A stretch of 64,000 nucleotides of DNA from an uncultured Collinsella sp. (GCA_934647195.1 CAKUFD010000009.1:48280-112279), one strand, 5' to 3'; positions 43,777 to 52,683 are shown, numbered from the stretch's first letter. The notes: generated by a model not told the origin, from the sequence alone. A program made the numbers and translations.

Positions 43777-44628
43777 ATGGCTGTACGCATCATTACCGAT
43801 TCCGGCTGCGACATCGTGGGCGCGGATAATCTGCAGCTCGATGTCCTGCCCCTTTCCATCACGTTTGGCTCGACGGTCTACGCAGACGGCGTGGACCTTT
43901 CGCACGAGCATTTTTACGAGCTGCTGGTCGAGGGCGACGAGCTGCCCAAGACCGGCCAGGTGAATCCTTTTGCCTTTGGTCAGGCAATCGAGCATGCCGA
44001 GCGCGATGGGTTCGAGCCGCTGATCATCACGCTCTCGTCCAAGCTCTCGGGCACGTACCAGAGCGCTTGCATGGCGGCATCCGAGGCTTCGTGCCCTGTA
44101 CGCGTGGTCGACTCCGGCCAGGTCACCGTGAGCGAGCGCATTTTGGTCGAGTATGCGCTGAGTCTGGCAGAAGCGGGTCTTGGTGCCGAAGAGATCGCCG
44201 CTCGTGTTGAAGCGGCGCGTGGGCGCGTCGTGGTCATCGGTCTTTTGGATACCCTCGAGTACCTGCGCCGCGGCGGTCGCATCTCGGCCGCAGCGGGGGC
44301 TTTTGGCGAGATGCTCTCTATCAAGCCCGTTATCACGATCGAGAACGGCGAGGTCAAGATGCTCGGCCGCGCGCGTGGCTCCAAGAACGGTCGCAATCTG
44401 CTCAACCAGCAGATCGAGGCAAGCCGCGGCATCGACTTCTCCATGCCCTTTGCGCTGGGTTATGCTGGTCTTTCCGATAGCTTGCTGCAAAAGTACATCC
44501 GCGACAGCCGAGCGCTTTGGGAGGAGTACCCGGGCGATGAGCTGCCGGTGCATACCGTGGGCGCCACCATCGGCACTCATGTGGGGCCGGGTGCCATCGC
44601 GCTTGCGTACTTCGAGCTTGAGCAGTAA
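43777..44628 (+). CDS. DegV family fatty-acid-binding protein
   Basis: This 283-residue protein opens with the family motif RIITDSGCDI. It also has the substrate-region block TGQVNPFAF, the SSKLSGTYQSACMA stretch and the ending HVGPGAIALAYFELE. Characterised members bind fatty acids for phosphorylation by FakA (FakB role). No fakA is nearby. The ATG has AGGAAGG upstream, and a terminator at 44661 ends the MarR-DegV unit. Confidence 0.93.
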   Translation: MAVRIITDSGCDIVGADNLQLDVLPLSITFGSTVYADGVDLSHEHFYELLVEGDELPKTGQVNPFAFGQAIEHAERDGFEPLIITLSSKLSGTYQSACMAASEASCPVRVVDSGQVTVSERILVEYALSLAEAGLGAEEIAARVEAARGRVVVIGLLDTLEYLRRGGRISAAAGAFGEMLSIKPVITIENGEVKMLGRARGSKNGRNLLNQQIEASRGIDFSMPFALGYAGLSDSLLQKYIRDSRALWEEYPGDELPVHTVGATIGTHVGPGAIALAYFELEQ

Positions 44629-44660
44629 CGCTTGCCGTTTTGGTATCACTTGATGCCGTG

Positions 44661-44698
44661 CGGGGTAGTATGGAGTTCGTCCGTACTGCCCCGTTTTC
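44661..44698 (+). terminator. Intrinsic terminator after the DegV gene
   Basis: CGGGGTAGTATGGA and TCCGTACTGCCCCG pair with two G-U pairs around a 5-nt loop, followed by TTTT. Confidence 0.75.
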
Positions 44699-44716
44699 AA
44701 TACATGGAGGATAGCC

Positions 44717-45223
44717 ATGGCATTTAAGGAACTTCCGCTCAGCGAGGTCTCGCTCAACCCCTTCACCAAGCTCGACAAGGAATGGGGGCTTGTCGCTGCC
44801 GGCGGCGCAGACGCGTCCAATGCCATGACGGTGAGCTGGGGCGGCATGGGCACCATCTGGAACAAGCCCGTGGTGACGATCTATATTCGCCCGCAGCGCT
44901 ACACCAAACAGTTTGTCGATGCGAACGACCGCTTTACGCTGTCCTTTTTCGATGCGCAGTACAAGCAGGCTCTGGGTGTCTTGGGAACAAAGTCGGGGCG
45001 CGACGGCGATAAGATCGCCGAGGTGGGCTTCACGCCGGTGCAGCTAGACGGCACCACCACTTACGAGCAGGCGGATCTTGTCTTTGTTTGCCGAAAGCTC
45101 TACGCCGACACCATCAAGCCCGAGCGCTTTGCCGACGCATCTGTAGACGAGCAAAACTATCCCCAGCGCGACCACCACACCCTCTACATCGGTGAGGTCG
45201 AGCACATCTACCAGCATATTTAA
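44717..45223 (+). CDS. Flavin reductase-like FMN-binding protein
   Basis: This 168-residue protein has a split-barrel fold as in flavin reductases. Visible blocks are GGADASNAMTVSWGGMGTIWNKP, VTIYIRPQRYTKQFVDANDRFTLSFFD and the end HHTLYIGEVEHIY, which match the family. Such proteins bind FMN and act as NAD(P)H:flavin reductases or simple flavoproteins; the partner is unknown. The ATG follows TGGAGGATAGCC. Hairpin repeats follow downstream. Confidence 0.9.
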   Translation: MAFKELPLSEVSLNPFTKLDKEWGLVAAGGADASNAMTVSWGGMGTIWNKPVVTIYIRPQRYTKQFVDANDRFTLSFFDAQYKQALGVLGTKSGRDGDKIAEVGFTPVQLDGTTTYEQADLVFVCRKLYADTIKPERFADASVDEQNYPQRDHHTLYIGEVEHIYQHI

Positions 45224-45280
45224 TCGGGTCCCTTGGCCGTTGCGATTCGCGCCTTGTGGCTCGCGTCCTCGTCCTATGCC

Positions 45281-45349
45281 CAAATGAAGCAAAAAGTCCC
45301 ATTTAGACGGCATCACCCCCGTTCTAAATGGGATTTTTTGCTTCATTTG
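45281..45349. repeat. 69-bp hairpin repeat A, copy 1
   Basis: Two 27-bp arms (beginning CAAATGAAGC and ending GCTTCATTTG; a single G-T mismatch) enclose a 15-nt loop, cggcatcacccccgt. It is nearly identical to 49510-49578. Confidence 0.95.
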
Positions 45350-45434
45350 CAATGCGGCCTACGGTACCGCTCCGTTAAAGTGGGGCCCTCAGCCCAATTA
45401 TCTAGCCAAGAAACTCCACGTGATAGGGCGTTGA

Positions 45435-45503
45435 GCGGTGCCGTCCCCTCTGGGTTCGGAAGCCTGCAAAGCCCGATTCCGAACCCAGAGGGGGCGGCAC
45501 CGC
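45435..45503. repeat. 69-bp hairpin repeat B, copy 1
   Basis: Two 27-bp arms (beginning GCGGTGCCGT, one mismatch) enclose a 15-nt loop, gcctgcaaagcccga. The loop, but not the arm sequence, is shared with 49649-49717. It starts 85 bp after repeat A copy 1 and ends 11 bp before the neighbouring gene's stop. Confidence 0.95.
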
Positions 45504-45514
45504 GGTGGATGCGC

Positions 45515-45856
45515 CTAGCGCTTTTTCATCCCATCCAGGCCGTGCCTTACAACGAGTACCGGATGCCTCAGAAGCATTCGCGGACCGGCATAGCGCATCA
45601 CGTCTTTGATGGCTTGGAGCTTCTCGGGTGCATAGCAGTGCACGCGGCATTTCGAGCAAAAGGTCTTCGTGGCCATGAAGGGGCAGCGCGATATGCGCAT
45701 GTCGGCATATTCGGCAAGTTGGATGCACTCCGGGCAAAGCATGCCTCGGCGCGTGCCGTGCTTGCCATGGCAGTAGGCTTCGATCATGTGCAAGACGACG
45801 GTGCGCTCGCACGTGCGCTTGGCCTCGATCTGCTCGGTGGTCAATTCTTTGCTCAT
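45515..45856 (-). CDS. YgbA-like protein (nitrous-oxide-stimulated promoter family)
   Basis: This 113-residue protein matches the small family annotated from an NO/N2O-responsive promoter in E. coli (ygbA). It carries conserved cysteine/histidine motifs MIEAYCHGKHG, CPECIQLAEYAD, RCPFMATKTFCSKCRVHCY and the tail MRYAGPRMLLRHPVLVVRH. The six or more cysteines suggest metal or redox chemistry, possibly in nitrosative stress. It begins at an ATG after AAAGAG, 26 bp downstream of the ABC exporter pair on the same strand. Confidence 0.85.
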   Translation of the reverse strand: MSKELTTEQIEAKRTCERTVVLHMIEAYCHGKHGTRRGMLCPECIQLAEYADMRISRCPFMATKTFCSKCRVHCYAPEKLQAIKDVMRYAGPRMLLRHPVLVVRHGLDGMKKR

Positions 45857-45881
45857 ATCAGCTCTTTCTTGGCGCGCGGGG

Positions 45882-47585
45882 CTAGCTCACGCGGCCAGAA
45901 TCCATAGAGTAGGTTTTGTCTGCTATGGACATTGTAGACGGGCGATGGCTAATGAGCATGACGGCACGTTTGCCGCGTTGCTCGGTCAAGGTGCGCATGA
46001 TCTGTCCCTCGTTGAGCGAGTCCAAGTTGCTCGTGGGCTCGTCGAGCAAAAGCAGCGGGGCGTCGTGAAGGAAAGCGCGCGCAAGGCCCAGGCGCTGCCG
46101 CTCGCCACCGGAGAGGGTGTCGCCCAGCTCGCCAACCATGGAGTCGTAGCCAGAAGGCAGGCTCATGATGAAGTCGTGCACGCTTGCGGCGCGGCACGCC
46201 TCTTCTAGCTCTTGATTGGAGGCGTTGGGCTTGGCGATGAGGAGATTGTCACGGATGCTACCGTGGAATAGATGCGTGTCCTGCTCGACAAATGCCTCGG
46301 AGTCGCGCAGGGCGCTTGTGGCAACCTCGCGTACGTCATGGCCAGAAAGCGCTACGCAGCCCTTGTCAACGTCCCAAAAACGCATGAACAGGCGGCAAAG
46401 CGTCGATTTTCCCGAACCGGAGCGCCCCTGGATGCCCACGATTTGGCCCGGTGCGACCTGTATGCTCACGTTGTCCAAAATCTGCTCGTCATCGTAGGAG
46501 AAATCTACATTCTTGGCGGCGATGCCGCTAAAGCCGGGATGGGCTCCGTCTTTATCGCTCACTTCATTTACCTGGGGCGTTTCATCCAAAATTGCGATAA
46601 CGCGCCTGCCGGCGGCAAGGGTTCCCTGCAGGGTCGATCCCAGGTTTGCGAGCGCCACGAAGGGGCCAAAGGAGCTAAAGGTCGCTACCGAGGCCAGGAC
46701 GGCTCCTTCTGCGCTGATGGAACCCGCCTGTGCGAGGTGGAGACACAGCAGTACCTGCAGGCAGCTGAGTGTCATGATGAGCCCCGTGGTGGCGGCTTGT
46801 CCGCGTCCCGCGTGGCCTCGGAGTTTGCGCTGGGCCTCCACAAGCTGATCGCTGCGCGCGTCAAGCTCACTCAGACGCTGTTCTCCCGCATCGAACTGCA
46901 GCACTTCGCTCAATCCGCGCAGGCTGTCGAGGACAAAGCTCGAAAGGGCGCCGGCGAGGTTGCGGCTGTGCTGCCCTTCGGTTCCCGATGCGCGCGAGAT
47001 ACACACGGGCACGCCTACGCCTACGAGTACATAGGATGCAAGGGCGAGTGCTGCCGGCAGGATTCCGGCGACACCGCCCAGAAACGCCGTCATCGCGCAG
47101 GCCATGAGCACAGCAATGCAGATGGGGCTGATCGTGTGCGCATAAAAGACTTCAAGAAGCTCGACATCGGCTGTGACCGTAGAGATGAGGTCGCCGCGGT
47201 CGGCTCCGGCGAGCTTTGCGGGCGTGAGCTGGCGCAGCGCGGAGAATACAAGGTCGCGCACGTGAGCGAGCAGCCTAAAGGCGATGTAGTGGTTGCAACG
47301 CTGCTCGATAAAGTGCAATAAGCCGCGTGCCACCGCCATGACGGCTAGAACCGCAACGACTGCGCCAAGCGGCCAAGCAAGGGCGCCAAGGCCAACTGTG
47401 CAAAGCGCGGCTTCCGCAGCGAGCACGGGGATGCCCGTGGCGCAGCAAAAGCCCGCGACGCCGCAGACAACGGCGATGACCATCCAGCCGGTAAGCGGCC
47501 GGGCCAACCCCAGCATGCGCCACATGAGGTCTGCGTTGCCAAGTGAGTTCTTTTGCGAATTTGGCATGGACTGTTTATTCGACAT
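45882..47585 (-). CDS. ABC exporter, fused membrane and ATPase, CydC-like half
   Basis: This 567-residue half-transporter has five to six hydrophobic helices in residues 20-300, then an ATPase domain with Walker A GIQGRSGSGKSTL, signature LSGGERQRLGLAR and Walker B PLLLLDEPTSNLD. ATG 47585 overlaps the end of the upstream half by 11 bp and has GAGGTGG, so it is translationally coupled. With its partner it forms a heterodimer resembling CydDC, which exports cysteine/glutathione. No cydAB oxidase genes are adjacent, so the substrate is unproven. Confidence 0.85.
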   Translation of the reverse strand: MSNKQSMPNSQKNSLGNADLMWRMLGLARPLTGWMVIAVVCGVAGFCCATGIPVLAAEAALCTVGLGALAWPLGAVVAVLAVMAVARGLLHFIEQRCNHYIAFRLLAHVRDLVFSALRQLTPAKLAGADRGDLISTVTADVELLEVFYAHTISPICIAVLMACAMTAFLGGVAGILPAALALASYVLVGVGVPVCISRASGTEGQHSRNLAGALSSFVLDSLRGLSEVLQFDAGEQRLSELDARSDQLVEAQRKLRGHAGRGQAATTGLIMTLSCLQVLLCLHLAQAGSISAEGAVLASVATFSSFGPFVALANLGSTLQGTLAAGRRVIAILDETPQVNEVSDKDGAHPGFSGIAAKNVDFSYDDEQILDNVSIQVAPGQIVGIQGRSGSGKSTLCRLFMRFWDVDKGCVALSGHDVREVATSALRDSEAFVEQDTHLFHGSIRDNLLIAKPNASNQELEEACRAASVHDFIMSLPSGYDSMVGELGDTLSGGERQRLGLARAFLHDAPLLLLDEPTSNLDSLNEGQIMRTLTEQRGKRAVMLISHRPSTMSIADKTYSMDSGRVS

Positions 47586-49317
47586 CTTGTGCCACCTCTT
47601 TCGTACCGGCACTCAGGCGCTCGAGAGCGACCTGTGCCGACCATAGCGTGCTGTAGGTCTCGCAGGTTTTGAGCAGTTCGTCATGCGTGCCCGTACCTGC
47701 AACGGTGCCGTGGTCCAGGACGTAGATTCGACGTGCGGGCACTGCATTTGCCAGGCGATGCGAAATCACGATCACCGCTTTGGTGCGAGCGAGCTCGCAT
47801 ATGGCGCGCATGATGTCTTCCTCGGATTCCACGTCCACGTTGCTCGTCGCCTCGTCAAAGATGTAGACCGCGGAATCGTGGAGGATCGCGCGGGCGAGGG
47901 CTAGGCGCTGGCGCTGCCCGCCGGAGAGGTTGGCGGCGTTTTCGGTGAGATGCGTTTGGAGGCCGTCGTTTTGATGTAAATACTCGGCTAGGCGCGCAAG
48001 CTCCAGCGCGTGCCACAGTGCAGCATCGGTGGCGTCGGGCTTTGCCATGCGCAGGTTTTCTGCGACGGTTCCCGCAAAGAGGTGGGCGTCCAAGCCAACT
48101 ACGGTCACGTGGCGGGAGAGTGCCGCGCGGTCGATTTCGCGCACTTGCTTATCGCCCATGAGCGCATTGCCGGAGTATCCATCCAGGCGGCCCGAGATCA
48201 ACGCTGCGATGGTCGATTTGCCGCTGCCCGATTCGCCCACGATCGCGGTGAGCCCGGTGGCCGGTATCTCTAGGCAGACGTTATCGAGAACGGTGCGGCC
48301 CTCTTCGTAGGCAAAGCTCGCGTGCTCCAGGGAGATGCGGTCTTCTTGCTCGATGGTGAGCGGGCGGGCTGGCGGCTCCGGCGCTTCTAGCAGACGGAAG
48401 ATCTTCTCGCTTGCCGCGATGCCGTTCATGGCAACGTGGAAATACGAGCCCAGCTGTCGCATAGGCAAGAAGAAATCGGCGGAGATGAGGATGACAAACA
48501 GGCAGTCAAAGAGGTCGAGCATGCCCGCGGCAGCAAAACCGAGTGCTACCGCCATGCCGGCCACGGCGCCGCCGAGCGCGACGACGTCCATGACGATGAT
48601 GGAATTGAGCTGCATGCCGAGCACCTTCATCGTCACGATGCGAAAGCGTTCCGCCTCGTCGTTCATCGCTTCGTGTCGCGCGGCGTCGGCCTGATAGATC
48701 TTGAGGGTGGTGAGGCCCTGGAGATTCTCGAGGAAACTGTCGCCAAGTTCTGCGTACTGGTCCCAGTAGCTGCCCAGGATTTTCTTGGCTACCTTTTGCA
48801 CTGCCACGATGGTGACGGGGATGAGCGGCACGCACACCAAGAGTACGATTGCGGCCGGCAAGCACAAAGGCGCCACCATGATGAAGAGTGTGACCGGGGC
48901 GAACACGGAATAGAAGAGTTGCGGCAGGTACTGGCCAAAATAGGTTTCAAGCTGCTCGCAGCCTTCAACCGAAAGCTGCACGACCTCGGCGGTGGGAACG
49001 TATTCGGTGTAGTTGGGTCCCAGCCGCAGGAGCTTTTCGTAGATGCGTCGACGCAACGTGCGCTTGACGTCTTGCGAGGCGGCAAAGCTTTCGCGTGCCG
49101 AGAGCCGTGCGGATGCAACGCGAGCCACAATGCCGCAAGCGAGCAGGATCCAAAAGAACGGCGTGATTGCATACTCGTATACCAGCGACGAGAGGGCTTT
49201 GACAATCGCCCACACCATGGCCGCGTTGCCCAAGAGCCCGACCCATTGCCATCCAACTGTAGCGACCACGTGCTGCATTGCCCCAGGTACTAACTTCAAC
49301 AGTCTATCGTCCATCAT
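47575..49317 (-). CDS. ABC exporter, fused membrane and ATPase, CydD-like half
   Basis: This 580-residue half-transporter has membrane helices across residues 20-300 (for example LIPVTIVAVQKVAKKI then GSYWDQYAELGDSFLENLQGL, a block typical of CydD). The ATPase domain follows with Walker A VGESGSGKSTI, signature NLSGGQRQRLALAR and Walker B VYIFDEATSNVD. It is the first gene of the pair; the promoter must lie in the AT-rich 49318-49400. The GLTTLKIYQADAARHEAM segment also fits CydD. The substrate is unproven. Confidence 0.85.
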   Translation of the reverse strand: MMDDRLLKLVPGAMQHVVATVGWQWVGLLGNAAMVWAIVKALSSLVYEYAITPFFWILLACGIVARVASARLSARESFAASQDVKRTLRRRIYEKLLRLGPNYTEYVPTAEVVQLSVEGCEQLETYFGQYLPQLFYSVFAPVTLFIMVAPLCLPAAIVLLVCVPLIPVTIVAVQKVAKKILGSYWDQYAELGDSFLENLQGLTTLKIYQADAARHEAMNDEAERFRIVTMKVLGMQLNSIIVMDVVALGGAVAGMAVALGFAAAGMLDLFDCLFVILISADFFLPMRQLGSYFHVAMNGIAASEKIFRLLEAPEPPARPLTIEQEDRISLEHASFAYEEGRTVLDNVCLEIPATGLTAIVGESGSGKSTIAALISGRLDGYSGNALMGDKQVREIDRAALSRHVTVVGLDAHLFAGTVAENLRMAKPDATDAALWHALELARLAEYLHQNDGLQTHLTENAANLSGGQRQRLALARAILHDSAVYIFDEATSNVDVESEEDIMRAICELARTKAVIVISHRLANAVPARRIYVLDHGTVAGTGTHDELLKTCETYSTLWSAQVALERLSAGTKEVAQDVE

Positions 49318-49509
49318 CGTATGCGTTCCCCATTCTGCCGCCCCGGGGCGGCCCCTCGCAAAATCGACAACCCTAGTTAACTTTTTAATAATATGAAATT
49401 CTTCCCGGACTTGCCTGCTTTCCGCAAAAAGTCAATCACCGGTTACTTTTGCGGGTATTTGCTTCGCCTCCTTGATGGCTTCTTTCTTATCCGGCGTAGC
49501 CTTTCCGTC

Positions 49510-49578
49510 CAAATGAAGCAGAAAATCCCATTTAGACGGCACCAGCCCCGTTCTAAATGGGATTTTCTGCTTCATTTG
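49510..49578. repeat. 69-bp hairpin repeat A, copy 2
   Basis: Two perfect 27-bp arms (beginning CAAATGAAGC) enclose the 15-nt loop cggcaccagccccgt. It differs from copy 1 at few positions. Upstream, 49432-49464 holds a separate weaker hairpin (CCGCAAAA...TTTTGCGG). Confidence 0.95.
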
Positions 49579-49648
49579 GGATACGGATTGCAAGAAGGTG
49601 CACCATCCTTCCTTCCCGCCACCAAACCCCGACGGGCCGCGATTGCAA

Positions 49649-49717
49649 GGCGAGGGCTCCCCTCCCGTTCCGAAAGCCTGCGGAGCCCGATTGAGGAACG
49701 GGAGGGGAGCCCTCGCC
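49649..49717. repeat. 69-bp hairpin repeat B, copy 2
   Basis: Twenty-seven-base arms (23 perfect outer pairs beginning GGCGAGGGCTCC, then two mismatches and two pairs) enclose the 15-nt loop gcctgcggagcccga. It lies 70 bp after repeat A copy 2 and 72 bp before the HAD gene. No gene lies in 49318-49789. Confidence 0.95.
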
Positions 49718-49789
49718 GGCGGGACGGATCGCCCCGTTTTGCTACAATGTGGGACTGAAAATCCCTCAGAACCAAGAAAGCCGGGCCCC

Positions 49790-50554
49790 ATGATCAAAGC
49801 TGCCTTTTTCGATGTCGATGGAACGCTGCTCGACTCGTCGCATAAGATGCTCGAATCCACCAAGCAGGCCCTGGCGCAGCTTCAGGCTAACGGTATCCGA
49901 ACGGTACTTGCTACGGGTCGCGGTTCGTTTGAGCTGCCTCCGTGCATCAAGGGCCGCTTTGACTCCTATATCTGCTTTAACGGCCAGCTTTGCTTTGATA
50001 GCGAGGGCGACTATCGCGATTGCCCCATCGACCCGCAGGATGTGAACGGTATCATCGACGCTGTGGAGGCGGGGATCTTCGACGTCTATGCCCTTACGCG
50101 CACGGGAAGCTTTTTGAGCCGCGCTAACGCACGCACCGAGGACTTTGCCGCAAAGCTCGGGCTTTCTTCTAAGGCAGACGATATCTCCCAGCTCAAAGGC
50201 GCTGCCGTCTATCAGTTCTGCGCGATCGTGGACTCACCCGAAGAACACCTAGTGCGCGAGGCTGCCGCCCATGTGCGCACCACGCGCTGGACGCCGCTTT
50301 TTTGCGACGTGATTCCTGAAGAAGGTGGCAAGGGCACGGGAATCGTCGCCACGCTCGAGCGCTACGGCCTTGCGCCCGAGGAGGCCATCGCCTTTGGTGA
50401 CGGCGAGAACGATCTGACGATGTTCGATGAGTGCGGATGCGCTGTTGCCATGGGCAACGCGTGGGACCTGGTGCGCGAGCGCGCCGACTATGTGACCGAT
50501 GACTTGGATAGCGACGGCATCTGGAATGCCTGCAGGCACTTTGGCCTTATCTAG
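49790..50554 (+). CDS. HAD-superfamily hydrolase, Cof type
   Basis: This 254-residue phosphatase opens with the catalytic motif FFDVDGTLLDS (nucleophile Asp at residue 8). Motif II is RTVLATGRG, and motif IV is AIAFGDGENDLTMFDECGCAVAMGNA. The Cof-type C2 cap lies between residues 85 and 185. These enzymes dephosphorylate sugar phosphates or cofactors such as FMN and PLP; the substrate cannot be told. The ATG at 49790 begins at the conserved motif; earlier in-frame codons lie in repeat DNA and are not credible. Confidence 0.92.
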   Translation: MIKAAFFDVDGTLLDSSHKMLESTKQALAQLQANGIRTVLATGRGSFELPPCIKGRFDSYICFNGQLCFDSEGDYRDCPIDPQDVNGIIDAVEAGIFDVYALTRTGSFLSRANARTEDFAAKLGLSSKADDISQLKGAAVYQFCAIVDSPEEHLVREAAAHVRTTRWTPLFCDVIPEEGGKGTGIVATLERYGLAPEEAIAFGDGENDLTMFDECGCAVAMGNAWDLVRERADYVTDDLDSDGIWNACRHFGLI

Positions 50555-50562
50555 GGGTTTGC

Positions 50563-50976
50563 CTAGGCGGTTTCTTCGATGTCTTCGCTTCTGCCTTCCT
50601 GTTCCTGACAGGCAGGGCAGATGCCGTAGAACAGGGTCTCGTGCCGCGTGATTTCGTAGCCCGTCTCGTCTTCGACCATGCTATCGAGCGCGTGGTCATG
50701 CTCGATCATGGCGTCGCAGACGGCACCGCAGCTGCAGCAGATCACGTGCGCATGCGGGTCGCAGCGACGGTCAAAGCGATTGCCGCCGGGCACTTCGATG
50801 CTGATGATATCGCCCGTCTCTTCCAGCAGGTTGAGGTTGCGATATACGGTGCCGCGGCTCACTTTGGGATTTTGCTCGTGAACGTCGCGGTAGATGTCCT
50901 CGGCGGTGGGGTGGTCGCCGTGGGCGCGAACGATGTTCAAAATCAACGTGCGCTGCTTGGTGTTTCTGCGCTGCAT
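50563..50976 (-). CDS. Fur/PerR-family metal-dependent repressor
   Basis: This 137-residue protein has an N-terminal winged helix (RTLILNIVRAHGDHPTAEDIYRDV, then VSRGTVYRNLNLLEE) and a dimerisation/metal domain with HAHVICCSCG and a second CPAC pair (GICPACQEQ), together a four-cysteine structural zinc site. The DPHAHVICCSCG stretch resembles PerR/Fur regulatory sites. PerR is favoured in an anaerobe with rubredoxin-type defence, but iron Fur is possible. The ATG has GGAGG upstream, and the AT-rich 51003-51058 probably holds an autoregulated promoter. Confidence 0.9.
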   Translation of the reverse strand: MQRRNTKQRTLILNIVRAHGDHPTAEDIYRDVHEQNPKVSRGTVYRNLNLLEETGDIISIEVPGGNRFDRRCDPHAHVICCSCGAVCDAMIEHDHALDSMVEDETGYEITRHETLFYGICPACQEQEGRSEDIEETA

Positions 50977-51071
50977 ACGGTGCCGCCTCCTTACCCGTAC
51001 ATGGTTAGCTTACTGTAACTATATCAAATAATTGCGATTGATTCCTAATAACTTTTTACCAGCGGGTGCGG

Positions 51072-51476
51072 CTAGAAGCGCACCTCAAATGAGTCCTCGG
51101 CATCTTCGAGCTTGAGCTCGCGCTCGGCGAAAAGGCAGATATTTGCGCCCCAGCCGGCATAGCAGTCTTGCAGATCGTCCATCAGCGCGGCGATCTGCAC
51201 GCTCGGCCCCTGCAGCTCCATATCTACCGAGCCGTCCTCGCGGTTGATTACCCAGCCGGTGAGACGCCGTTCGCGCGCGATGTTTTGCGTGGTCCAGCGA
51301 AAGCCAACACCCTGGACCGTGCCCGTATAGTGCAGACCCCATCGAACGGGGGAGAAGTCGCCCGCCGCGCCGATCTCGCGCAGCTTTTGCGTAAGTTCGC
51401 ATTCAAGCGCGCTGCGGGCGATGTTCTTGCTGCCGTCCGGTCCGGTCAAGCGGCGGAACTTGCTGAGAAACTTCAT
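51072..51476 (-). CDS. Acylphosphatase with N-terminal extension
   Basis: The C-terminal 90 residues form the acylphosphatase domain: LHYTGTVQGVGFRWTTQNIA contains the phosphate-binding loop and catalytic arginine, and LTGWVINREDGSVDMELQG contains the catalytic asparagine. It hydrolyses acyl phosphates such as acetyl phosphate or carbamoyl phosphate. About 44 extra N-terminal residues (basic, helical) precede the domain, longer than the usual 90-residue enzyme. ATG 51476 has AAGGAGAG upstream, supporting the long form. Confidence 0.9.
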   Translation of the reverse strand: MKFLSKFRRLTGPDGSKNIARSALECELTQKLREIGAAGDFSPVRWGLHYTGTVQGVGFRWTTQNIARERRLTGWVINREDGSVDMELQGPSVQIAALMDDLQDCYAGWGANICLFAERELKLEDAEDSFEVRF

Positions 51477-51521
51477 GGCGAATCTCTCCTTCGCAGGCGT
51501 TGGGTTTCGGAACCTATCCTC

Positions 51522-52613
51522 TTAGACGCTCGCGCGATCTGCGGGGAAGACGATGCCTGCCTGCGCACGCGCCTGATCCATTACGTCCATGGTGGCGAGG
51601 GTGAGGTCACGGAAATGCGCCACGGTGCCGTGATCCCCGCATGCCGCCTCGAATGCCGGCGTACCTGCCTGTACCTGCTCGACCGCATGGATGAAATCGG
51701 CAAGTTCATAGCACATGCTGTTATCTGTCTTGGGCAGGTCCATCTCCTCCGTGCTGCCGGAGCTCGCGCAGGTCCTGGCGGCCATGCGCACGGCCGCGCC
51801 CATCATGTCGATGCGCAGATGACTGGGCATGGAGATGGAGTCGAGCGTGATGGTGCCGCGCTCACCTTCGATTTGCACGGGCGAGAAGTCCTGCGTGAAC
51901 TTGGAGTAGTGGAGCGTGGCCACGGCGCCCGGGTAGGTGCACATGATGGTTCCCGCGGCGTCGATGGGGCCATGGGTGATGTCTTCGGCCTGCGCCTCGA
52001 TGAGGATGGGGGCGAAGGCGATGGTCTTGGGCGCGCCCAGAAGGTCGACCATGGGCTCTACGCTGTAGACACCCATATCCATAAGGCCGCCGGACGCCAT
52101 ATCGCAGTCAAAGATGTTGGTGTGGCGGTGCGCAAGGATATCGTCGTATCGCGAGGAATACTTGCCAAAGCGGATGGTGACGCGCCGTATGCGTCCGATC
52201 TGCGCAAGCGCCTCTTTGAACTGGTAATAGGCCGGGTCGTGCAGGGGGCGCATAGCCTCGAGCACCACGACGTTCGCGCGCTCGGCCGCGTCGAAGACCC
52301 CTTGCGCCTCGCGGCGATTGGAGCAAAAGGACTTCTCTACCAGCACATGCTTGCCGGCGTCGATGAGCGCGAGCGCCTGGGGTGCATGGCAGGCGTTGGG
52401 GCTGCCGATGTAGACCGCGTCGATTGCGGGGTCCGCGGCGAGCTCGTCTAGCGAGGCGTAACCTCGCTTGCCGCCATGCTCCTGTGTGAAGACATGCGCG
52501 CGCTCGGCATCGCGCGATTGCGCGCCGGCGAAGACGGCACGGTCGTTTGCGCTTAGTACCTCAATGAAGTTCTCGGTGATGGGGCTCGTTCCGATGGTTG
52601 CGATGTGAAGCAT
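51522..52613 (-). CDS. Gfo/Idh/MocA-family oxidoreductase
   Basis: This 363-residue NAD(P)-dependent dehydrogenase has an N-terminal nucleotide fold (HIATIGTSPITENFIEVL; here the glycine loop is GTSPIT instead of the classic GxGxxG). It also has AVYIGSPNACHAPQALALIDAGKHVLVEKSF, with the EK pair in the family position, and a GGLMDMGVYSVE block before the substrate domain. Substrates are usually sugars or derivatives; none is evident from neighbours. The ATG follows AGGAGG. It is a single gene between acylphosphatase and rnhA. Confidence 0.9.
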   Translation of the reverse strand: MLHIATIGTSPITENFIEVLSANDRAVFAGAQSRDAERAHVFTQEHGGKRGYASLDELAADPAIDAVYIGSPNACHAPQALALIDAGKHVLVEKSFCSNRREAQGVFDAAERANVVVLEAMRPLHDPAYYQFKEALAQIGRIRRVTIRFGKYSSRYDDILAHRHTNIFDCDMASGGLMDMGVYSVEPMVDLLGAPKTIAFAPILIEAQAEDITHGPIDAAGTIMCTYPGAVATLHYSKFTQDFSPVQIEGERGTITLDSISMPSHLRIDMMGAAVRMAARTCASSGSTEEMDLPKTDNSMCYELADFIHAVEQVQAGTPAFEAACGDHGTVAHFRDLTLATMDVMDQARAQAGIVFPADRASV

Positions 52614-52683
52614 GGCGCGCCTCCTATAGCTCGGCGAAGTTCTATTTCATGATACCGCGCGCGGCACGGCGAGGTTTCCCGTG

